In this document: positions 26,550 through 34,832 of the stretch, one piece after another | Layout of the letters: the number at the start of each line of letters is the position of its first letter | Numbering within the stretch: position 1 is the first letter of the stretch | Origin: Psychrobacter sp. PG1 | GTDB lineage: Bacteria; Pseudomonadota; Gammaproteobacteria; Pseudomonadales; Moraxellaceae | NCBI RefSeq assembly: GCF_014897815.1 | Contig: NZ_JABUZG010000083.1 | Span: 1 to 34,832 of the forward strand | Direction: 5' to 3' | DNA: 34,832 nucleotides | Made by a program: the position numbers and the translations under genes | Notes under the pieces: model-generated | The model's database searches: none | What the model saw: the letters and a program-made list of their open reading frames with translations, nothing else | What the model was told of the DNA's origin: nothing

Positions 26550-26969
26550 ATGCTAAAAAATATAATTGGATTACTGGCAGGGTTATTATTTGGCTTTGGA
26601 CTGCTGATATCAGGCATGACTGATCCTGTAAAAGTACAGGGCTTTTTGGACATCTTTGGTGCATGGGATATTTCTCTGGCACTGGTGATGGGCGGCGGTC
26701 TAATGGTAGCGATAGTTGGCGTGCAGTTGGCTAAGCGTCAACAGACCAGCTGGATTGGGTCATCAATTGAGATGCCAACCAAAACCACCATCAATAAAAA
26801 ACTACTGATTGGCGCGATGCTATTCGGTATCGGTTGGGGTTTGGTGGGTATTTGCCCGGGCCCCGGTATTGTGCTGCTTGGTACAGGACAGTGGCAGGCT
26901 TATGTCTTTATTCCTGCGATGATAATCGGTATGCTGGTCTATCAATGGCTAGAACCAAAACTTAATTAG
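26550..26969 (+). CDS. YeeE/YedE family membrane protein, C-terminal half type
   Basis: The 139-residue protein has four predicted membrane helices. FGFGLLISGMTDPVKVQGFLD at the N-terminus and GIGWGLVGICPGPGIV near residues 98-113 are the hallmarks of the second YeeE/YedE half (PmpB-like), with a conserved cysteine. It starts 74 nt after the first half gene and almost certainly works with it as a two-subunit sulfur-compound transporter. GAGA upstream of the ATG is a weak Shine-Dalgarno, so coupling to the first gene is likely. A strong terminator follows. Confidence 0.88.
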   Translation: MLKNIIGLLAGLLFGFGLLISGMTDPVKVQGFLDIFGAWDISLALVMGGGLMVAIVGVQLAKRQQTSWIGSSIEMPTKTTINKKLLIGAMLFGIGWGLVGICPGPGIVLLGTGQWQAYVFIPAMIIGMLVYQWLEPKLN

Positions 26970-26996
26970 TATGGGCTTGCGTAAGAATAGCCAAGC

Positions 26997-27036
26997 AAAA
27001 AGGTCAGTCTAATTCAATTAGGCTGACCCTTTTTTT
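26997..27036. terminator. Bidirectional terminator between the YeeE/YedE pair and the acyl-CoA synthetase
   Basis: GGTCAGTCTAAT (27002-27013) pairs with ATTAGGCTGACC (27017-27028), one G-T wobble, with an A run before and T7 after. Confidence 0.9.
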
Positions 27037-27098
27037 ATCAATGATGCTTCATTAATATTAACGATACTTCCGTATTATTAAGGCTTAATGATAAAGTC

Positions 27099-28763
27099 TT
27101 ACTTAGCGCTAGCCGTTACTTTTGGCGTCTCATGTGCCAATGATTTAGCCGCTTGACGCAGCTCAAACTTCTGCACTTTACCGGTGCTGGTTTTTGGAAT
27201 TTCAGCAAAGATAATATATTTGGGCACTTTAAAACCCGCCAAATGCTGCTTGCAATGTTCCATCACATGGTCGCGCTGCAAGGTGCTGTCTTCATGAATC
27301 TCGATGAAGGCGACAGGTACTTCGCCCCATTTATCATGCGGCGCGGCGACGACCGCACAGCTTTGGATTTCTGGCATTTTATATAAGACGTTTTCGACTT
27401 CGATACTAGAGATATTTTCGCCACCTGAAATGATGATGTCTTTGAGCCTGTCCATGATTTTTATATAACCATCAGGATATTTAATGCCCAAATCACCAGT
27501 ACGGAACCAACCATCAGCAAAGGCTTCTTCGGTGGCTTTACGGCTTTTTAGATAACCTTTCATCACCATATTGCCGCGCAATGCTAGCTCGCCCATTTCT
27601 TCGCCATCCGCGGCAACTGGCTCCGTGGTGCCTTGTTTAAATAGCTCAAAGCCAGTCATCAAATGTGACGTTACGCCCTGACGTGATTTCTTTTGTGCAC
27701 GAGTAGCGACATCCAGTTCATCCCATTCTGCTTGTTCCGCGCAGACGGTGACTGGACCATAGACTTCGGTAAGACCGTAAACGTGCGAGATATGAAAGCC
27801 CATAGCTTCCATGGCGGCGAGCATGGTTTCAGACGGCGGCGCACCAGCGACCCAGCCTTTGACTTCATGATTGATGGCGTCTTTATATTCAGCTTTGCCG
27901 CCAGCAATCATATTATGCACCACAGGCGCTGAGCAATAATGGCTGACTTTATGCTTGGCAATCAGTTGCAAAATCAAATCAGCATCAATCTTGCGCAAGC
28001 AGACGTTGACGCCCGCACGTTCGGCAATCGTCCACGGAAAGCACCAACCATTACAGTGAAATAATGGCAGCGTCCATAGATACATCGGGTGCTTGGGCAT
28101 ATCCCAATCTAAAATATTGGAGACGGCATTGAGTGTCGCGCCGCGGTGATGATAGACCACGCCTTTAGGCTTGCCAGTGGTGCCAGAGGTATAGTTGAGG
28201 GCGATAGCATCCCATTCATCTAATAGTTTTTCCCAATTATCCAAACTGTCTGCGCTGGCGATTAATGCTTCGTAGCTCATTTGCCCAAAGCGCTCAATAT
28301 CGAGCGCTGCATCGGTCGCATGAATAACGATAAGATTAGGAAACGCTTCATCGATAATCTCAGCATGCTCAGCAAACTCGCTGTCTAAAATCAACACTTT
28401 GGCTTCTGAGTGTTGCAGACAGAAGGTCAGGGCATTGATATCGAGACGGGTGTTCAGTGTACAAAGCACACCGCCTGACATGGGCACCCCAAAAGCGCAT
28501 TCGACCATCGCTGGCGTGTTCGGCATCATGACCGCCACCGTGTCATTTTTATCGATGCCTAATTTACGTAGACCATCAGCCAGTTGTCTGCAACGATCGT
28601 AAGTCTGTTGCCATGTTTGGGTCAGATTATTATGTTCAAGATCGTCATAGATAATAGCGGTTCTGTTAGGATAGACCTGAGCGCTGCGGATAATGAAGTC
28701 AATAGGGGTAAGCGGTTGATGGTTGGCAGCATTTTTGCCGAGACCTGTGTGGAAGTCTGTCAT
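27099..28763 (-). CDS. Acyl-CoA synthetase (AMP-binding)
   Basis: This 554-residue ANL-superfamily enzyme has the ATP loop NYTSGTTGKPKGVVYHH, the A5 motif HVYGLTEVYGP, the core block GWFRTGDLGIKYPDGYIKI, DRLKDIIISGGENISSIEVE, and the C-terminal catalytic lysine in KTSTGKVQKFELR. The pattern GWCFPWTIAERAG and ending fit the medium-chain/methylmercaptopropionate-type (DmdB-like) CoA ligases rather than FadD. Substrate is probably a short or medium-chain carboxylic acid. AAGGA lies 8 nt before the ATG. It is divergent from fadH, an auxiliary beta-oxidation enzyme, across a 432-bp region, which suggests shared catabolic use of fatty or related acids. Confidence 0.88.
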   Translation of the reverse strand: MTDFHTGLGKNAANHQPLTPIDFIIRSAQVYPNRTAIIYDDLEHNNLTQTWQQTYDRCRQLADGLRKLGIDKNDTVAVMMPNTPAMVECAFGVPMSGGVLCTLNTRLDINALTFCLQHSEAKVLILDSEFAEHAEIIDEAFPNLIVIHATDAALDIERFGQMSYEALIASADSLDNWEKLLDEWDAIALNYTSGTTGKPKGVVYHHRGATLNAVSNILDWDMPKHPMYLWTLPLFHCNGWCFPWTIAERAGVNVCLRKIDADLILQLIAKHKVSHYCSAPVVHNMIAGGKAEYKDAINHEVKGWVAGAPPSETMLAAMEAMGFHISHVYGLTEVYGPVTVCAEQAEWDELDVATRAQKKSRQGVTSHLMTGFELFKQGTTEPVAADGEEMGELALRGNMVMKGYLKSRKATEEAFADGWFRTGDLGIKYPDGYIKIMDRLKDIIISGGENISSIEVENVLYKMPEIQSCAVVAAPHDKWGEVPVAFIEIHEDSTLQRDHVMEHCKQHLAGFKVPKYIIFAEIPKTSTGKVQKFELRQAAKSLAHETPKVTASAK

Positions 28764-31331
<2,568 letters not shown>

Positions 31332-31353
31332 GGTTTAGTTCAGAAGTAATGAG

Positions 31354-31387
31354 AGCGGCAAGATAGATTATCTTGCCGCTTTTTTTG
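31354..31387 (+). terminator. Rho-independent terminator after fadH
   Basis: A perfect 12-bp stem AGCGGCAAGATA/TATCTTGCCGCT with a 3-nt loop is followed by TTTTTT, 22 nt after the stop codon. Confidence 0.93.
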
Positions 31388-31475
31388 TTAGATAATATAG
31401 ACTTGCTCAGTGTATAGATGATCGTAAAAAGCTATAAGTATCTTTAAATTACTATTTGGATAAAGGCTAAGAGGT

Positions 31476-32432
31476 ATGAGAAAGGAACACTTTCAATTTG
31501 GTGACGTAAATTTTAAATGGGGTGATAAGTTATCTGATATAAAAGCTCAGCTTCCTGAAAAAGATACGGTAACGCATTCTTATGAAGAAAGCTATATGCC
31601 TGAAACAGTCACTATAAAACTGTCTGAAATGTGGTCTCTTAAAGTTGCTTACTGTCATTTTAGTGCAGCAGATGATGACCGATTGATAGATTCAATATGG
31701 ATCAACATCCCAGCACAACTATTTAATAGACAACCAATGATTAAAAAGCTAATAGCATATTTAGGATCAGAGTCAAACTACTCCTCCGATAGCCATTACT
31801 GTAGTGGTAACGTAGTAGAACACTGTGAATGGATATTTGATAATTGTGTCATTGGCGTTAGCATGTATGGCGGCGTACGAGAGGAAGACGACGAAAGAAT
31901 TATTGGCTGTTTATCTATATCATTAAGTGATGTAGAGCTTTTAGATTCATTGTATTCAAAGCCTATACGTGATGTAGAGTATAAAATGGCTGACGAGGTT
32001 GATATCAGCACTATCCAACTTTTTCAGACACAGCAAGCACAGAGTATGCGACGGTCAAGGGAAAGAGAAGAGTTTCCGAACCATTCTGCTGCTTTCGTCA
32101 TCCGAGCATTCGATGGGCTGCACAAAGACATGCTTTTTCAAACCCCATTACTTGTTAGCTCAAACATAACTGAATCTGAAGTTTGCACGTGGCAATCTAT
32201 GACAGGAGATTATTATTTATCGAACTATTGGCAAACTGTAAAACTAGAGAATAATATTTCATCTAAGTGGACTAATCTATTACCCACTAAGTCTTTTGGT
32301 GTCTGCTATGTTTCGATAGGAGGTCTGCTAATTATTGACGAAGATAGTAGACCTGAGACAAAAGTATTTGTTGAGCATATTGAAAAAATAATTAAGTCTA
32401 AGATAGCGTATTACGAAACATATAACTGTTAG
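31476..32432 (+). CDS. Hypothetical protein of unknown function
   Basis: I do not recognise this 318-residue protein. It has no signal peptide or membrane segment and is acidic and rich in S, D, E and aromatic residues. Two parts can be guessed: residues 1-170 start with FQFGDVNFKWGDKLSDIKAQLP and end near GCLSISLSDVELLDSLYSKPI, and residues ~200-318 start with SAAFVIRAFDGLHKDM, separated by a charged RRSREREEF linker. The WGDKLSDIKAQL opening recalls small immunity-type proteins, but that is only an impression. AAAGG lies 9 nt before the ATG. The gene is AT-rich compared with fadH upstream, has its own transcription unit after the fadH terminator, and converges on the Sel1-repeat gene 31 bp away. 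Probably part of the accessory block. Confidence 0.6.
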   Translation: MRKEHFQFGDVNFKWGDKLSDIKAQLPEKDTVTHSYEESYMPETVTIKLSEMWSLKVAYCHFSAADDDRLIDSIWINIPAQLFNRQPMIKKLIAYLGSESNYSSDSHYCSGNVVEHCEWIFDNCVIGVSMYGGVREEDDERIIGCLSISLSDVELLDSLYSKPIRDVEYKMADEVDISTIQLFQTQQAQSMRRSREREEFPNHSAAFVIRAFDGLHKDMLFQTPLLVSSNITESEVCTWQSMTGDYYLSNYWQTVKLENNISSKWTNLLPTKSFGVCYVSIGGLLIIDEDSRPETKVFVEHIEKIIKSKIAYYETYNC

Positions 32433-32463
32433 GTTACCTAAGTTGATATCTGGCTCGTCATTA

Positions 32464-33258
32464 TCATTGGCTCATGTTTTCAATATCACCTAATGTGAGA
32501 CCAGTTTCTTGGGTGCTATAAATAACGATACCTTCATCGTCAATTTTACCATTCATGACCAATCTACCGATGCGATTGCTGGCTTCTTGATTGCCTTGGT
32601 CGGCGGCCTTTTTGTACCATTCAAAAGCTTCGTCATAGTCTTGCGGCACGCCATAGCCATTCTCGTAGAGACCACCAATATTAAGTTGTGCCACATCTAA
32701 CCCTTGGTCAGCCGCTTTGGCATACCACTCAAAAGCTTTGTCATAGTCTTGCGTCACACCATAACCGTATTCGTAAAAATTACCAATATTATTTTGAGCG
32801 TCAAAAGATCCATTGTTAGCTGCTAGTAGATACCACTGCATTGCTTTTTGATAATCTTGCTCAATACCAATACTCTCATGATACATAATTCCGAGATTGA
32901 ATTGAGCATCAGAATCTCCTTGGTTAGCAGCTTGCTTAACCCATTCAAATGCTTTTTGATAATTTTGATCTACGCCTAAACCTTCATAATACATAATACC
33001 TAGATAATGTTTAGCAGGGGCATAGCCTTGATTGGCAGCTTTTTCAAATAGTTCAAAAGCTTTGTCATCATCTTCAGGGACTGAGTCACCTTCATAGTAG
33101 GCTAGTCCGAGTTTATATATTTCAGCAGGAGTGCTTTGATTTGACAGTATCTCTGTATTTGATGACTCTGCTGAGCAAGCAGCAGCCATCAAGCCACTAG
33201 AGAATAACGTGACCAGTAATAAAGACTGAATTAAAGGGGTGATTTTTCTTTGATACAT
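32464..33258 (-). CDS. Exported Sel1-repeat protein
   Basis: The 264-residue protein has a signal peptide (SLLLVTLFSSGLMAAAC) with a possible but non-standard lipobox ending at C28, so it is periplasmic or a lipoprotein. Five full Sel1-like repeats of 36 residues and a partial sixth fill residues ~45-245, each with the pattern A-x2-x-LG-x-Y-x2-G-x-GV-x-QDY-x-KA-x-EW-x3-AA-x-QG. Sel1 repeats form helical scaffolds for protein-protein contacts; some exported Sel1 proteins act as immunity factors for secreted effectors. The ATG at 33258 was chosen over the TTG just before it, with GAGG upstream. It follows the lipoprotein gene at 33364-34041 on the same strand, probably in the same operon. Confidence 0.85.
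   Translation of the reverse strand: MYQRKITPLIQSLLLVTLFSSGLMAAACSAESSNTEILSNQSTPAEIYKLGLAYYEGDSVPEDDDKAFELFEKAANQGYAPAKHYLGIMYYEGLGVDQNYQKAFEWVKQAANQGDSDAQFNLGIMYHESIGIEQDYQKAMQWYLLAANNGSFDAQNNIGNFYEYGYGVTQDYDKAFEWYAKAADQGLDVAQLNIGGLYENGYGVPQDYDEAFEWYKKAADQGNQEASNRIGRLVMNGKIDDEGIVIYSTQETGLTLGDIENMSQ
32590..33130. repeat. 108-bp periodicity (Sel1 units) in coding DNA
   Basis: Units of about 108 bp encode the 36-residue Sel1 repeats. The units around 32590-32697 and 32698-32805 are the most alike at DNA level, which suggests a recent duplication. Confidence 0.6.
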
Positions 33259-33278
33259 CAAAACCTCATTAGGAAACT

Positions 33279-33363
33279 TTATTTAATTGGCTGATTCGGA
33301 CTCACTTGCTCATAAGTTTTACCCTGTGGTACGGGTATGCAATCGACCTTTTTTTGCGATTGA
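33279..33363 (-). pseudogene. Out-of-frame continuation of the lipoprotein gene
   Basis: Beyond the lipoprotein stop, the +1 frame on the minus strand reads an open peptide including VDCIPVPQGK and ends at TAA (33281-33279), 20 nt before the Sel1 start. Removing one copy of a tandem TGAT (33363-33370) joins it in frame to the lipoprotein, adding 27 residues. This looks like the original C-terminus cut off by a 4-bp duplication, or a sequencing error. Confidence 0.5.
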
Positions 33364-34041
33364 TCAATCAAGACATGGCTTTATAATTGAAACATCAGCT
33401 GAGTCACCTTCAAAATCAAGTTTCTGATTTAAACATTCAATTTTGCTAATCAACTGTTGTTCTTGTTCTTTACTTAGACTCTGTTCATCGTTGTAGTCTT
33501 TCTTAGGGTAGCGGTTGAAATCAAGTGCTAAACCATATTCTCTTCTAATAATATACTGCAAGTAATCTAACTGAAAATTTTTTCTTCTTATGTCTTCTGG
33601 TAAATCATTACTATCACAATCACATATAGTCTCATACCTATTTAGAATATGAAGTACCTGTGCGTCACCAGCTTTTACTAGTACTTTAGGCGAAGGATAG
33701 TAAATAGAAGCCGTACTATATCTATTCCATGCTGTACCATAGTTCTGCTGAGCAAACTCAATGTCTCCCTTTTTTTCAAGATTAAGCAAAAATTGATAGC
33801 TTTCTTCTTTTTTAGCGAGGCTTTTAGGAGCTTTCCATCCATCAACGACATGACGTAAAATGGCTTCAGAATCTTCATATTCGTAAACTGTCGAATTTTC
33901 TGATGATGAGAGCTCGCTGTCTATTATGGACTTGTCATGGTCTTGAGAAACAATACGTGTCTGCTCATGATCAATATCATCGTTAGAGGTACATGAGGCA
34001 AGCGTTATTAGTACGCATAAAGTGAAGGCGACTTTTATCAT
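33364..34041 (-). CDS. Putative lipoprotein, candidate immunity partner (C-terminus probably frameshifted)
   Basis: The 225-residue protein begins with a short lipoprotein signal peptide and a good lipobox, LASC (C17, next residue T, consistent with outer-membrane sorting). A disordered acidic/serine-rich linker follows to about residue 60, then a helical region with a TPR-like stretch (FAQQNYGTAWNRYSTASIYYP) and four to five cysteines in the last 75 residues. I do not recognise the family. Its ATG overlaps the stop of the upstream gene as TAATG, with AGGA 8 nt before, so the two are translationally coupled. That coupling, the periplasm-facing location and the upstream L,D-transpeptidase-like protein suggest an immunity role (inference). 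It ends PCLD, possibly early because of a 4-bp duplication. Confidence 0.7.
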   Translation of the reverse strand: MIKVAFTLCVLITLASCTSNDDIDHEQTRIVSQDHDKSIIDSELSSSENSTVYEYEDSEAILRHVVDGWKAPKSLAKKEESYQFLLNLEKKGDIEFAQQNYGTAWNRYSTASIYYPSPKVLVKAGDAQVLHILNRYETICDCDSNDLPEDIRRKNFQLDYLQYIIRREYGLALDFNRYPKKDYNDEQSLSKEQEQQLISKIECLNQKLDFEGDSADVSIIKPCLD

Positions 34042-34793
34042 TATATTTTCCTAATTATCAGCTTGCCTACGTATCTTAGATCAGTTCGACGATGACTTAT
34101 TAAATAATCGTATATTTGATTCCATAACTTAAGATCTAGTACAGTAACGCAACCTTCAGAGATAGCACCTACATGTACGTAACGGTTATTAGTCTGATAT
34201 TCTATAGGGAACCATACTTGATGACACTTTAAAGCAGGGTACGCAGGTTTATATTGTTCTGTATACTCTTTATCATGAGGAACATCAGGGACTAATATAT
34301 TGTATGTTCCCTCGGGCAAAGGATTCAATGAATCAGCTCCTATAGTAGTCAACGAAACGGTTGCTGTATTTCCCGTAAAACTTAAACGTGCAGGAATTTG
34401 CCTGATATCTTTACGAATTACAGAATATATGGTACGTTCTTTGCCCGAATATATAACTTCTATCACAGCACCAGAAGAGGATATGGTAGGTTTTTCTCCT
34501 GAAAGGTATAGCTTCGCATTTCCATCAGTAAGTGAAGCTAACTTACCCTTAAAACTCCCATCCATTATTCTAAAGTAAGTTCTTCCTTCTTTACTGTTAG
34601 TAATCTGAATTTTTGTTCTTTCACAAAGAGATGCAGATTTTGAATTATCCAATCTAACACGAAGCCAGCCACTATCAGTCCCGTCACTTTCCTTAGTGGA
34701 TTTAATAAATCTTACTGGACTTACCTGCTGTCTAGAACCAGTATTAGTATTAGTCTTTGCTCTAATACCTAAAGTTTTTAAAAGCCCATCCAT
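34041..34793 (-). CDS. L,D-transpeptidase-like protein, candidate toxin/effector
   Basis: The 250-residue protein has no signal peptide. The C-terminal third carries EGTYNILVPDVPHDKEY, CHQVWFPIEY and the motif HVGAISEGCVTV with H207, S212 and C215, resembling the His/Ser-x-Gly-Cys active-site motif of YkuD-type L,D-transpeptidases and the T6SS Tlde1 relatives that attack peptidoglycan. The N-terminal ~130 residues are beta-rich and unrecognised. A peptidoglycan-acting enzyme without a signal peptide, followed at once by a lipoprotein gene (TAATG overlap), is the layout of a secreted effector with its immunity protein. AGGG precedes the ATG. No secretion-system gene is visible because the window ends 39 bp upstream. 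Family call is from motif likeness only. Confidence 0.5.
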   Translation of the reverse strand: MDGLLKTLGIRAKTNTNTGSRQQVSPVRFIKSTKESDGTDSGWLRVRLDNSKSASLCERTKIQITNSKEGRTYFRIMDGSFKGKLASLTDGNAKLYLSGEKPTISSSGAVIEVIYSGKERTIYSVIRKDIRQIPARLSFTGNTATVSLTTIGADSLNPLPEGTYNILVPDVPHDKEYTEQYKPAYPALKCHQVWFPIEYQTNNRYVHVGAISEGCVTVLDLKLWNQIYDYLISHRRTDLRYVGKLIIRKI

Positions 34794-34832
34794 AATTAAT
34801 CCCTACTTAAAATATTAAATAAAAATAATATT

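Overview
This window looks like chromosomal DNA from a gammaproteobacterium of the Moraxellaceae, most likely Psychrobacter. Three things point there: moderate A+T content, a long TL5/CTC-form ribosomal protein L25, and a 267-residue AccA lacking the usual N-terminal segment. The order pth - rplY - prs - tRNA-Gln - ispE - lolB - TPR protein - hemA is also one I know from Acinetobacter and relatives. The species call is inference from recognised gene content; no search was run.

Layout. 1-438 is the tail of an IS630-family transposase cut by the window edge. 666-9978 carries fadD, a small Mpo1-like (DUF962) protein, ppx, accA, tilS, a GNAT acetyltransferase, and proC followed by yggT. thiD faces yggT across a strong bidirectional terminator. 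11240-11593 holds tRNA-Ser(GCU) and tRNA-Arg(ACG), each behind a clear sigma70 promoter. Then come an RDD membrane protein, a Ca2+/Na+ antiporter, panD, pth, rplY, prs and two identical tRNA-Gln(UUG) genes. An unrecognised AT-rich gene (17850-18329) follows, then ispE, lolB and a large TPR protein, and divergently hemA. 24743-26969 holds a class V aminotransferase and a split YeeE/YedE pair. 27099-31331 holds a divergent lipid-catabolism pair: an acyl-CoA synthetase and 2,4-dienoyl-CoA reductase (fadH).

The last 3.4 kb (31476-34793) is accessory in character: AT-rich, with unrecognised or repeat proteins. Reading leftward from the window edge there is a compact three-gene unit. The first gene is a signal-less protein with an L,D-transpeptidase-like HVGAISEGC motif. 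The second is a lipoprotein whose start codon overlaps the first gene's stop (TAATG). The third is an exported Sel1-repeat protein. The arrangement fits a toxin/effector with envelope-located immunity partner(s), but this is a hypothesis. The lipoprotein reading frame appears broken near its end by a 4-bp tandem duplication; removing one copy extends it to within 20 nt of the Sel1 gene.

Other points of interest: a structured leader before rplY ending in a terminator-like hairpin, a perfect AT-rich inverted repeat over the YeeE promoter region, short tandem repeats in three intergenic gaps, and a 667-bp gene-free gap after hemA.
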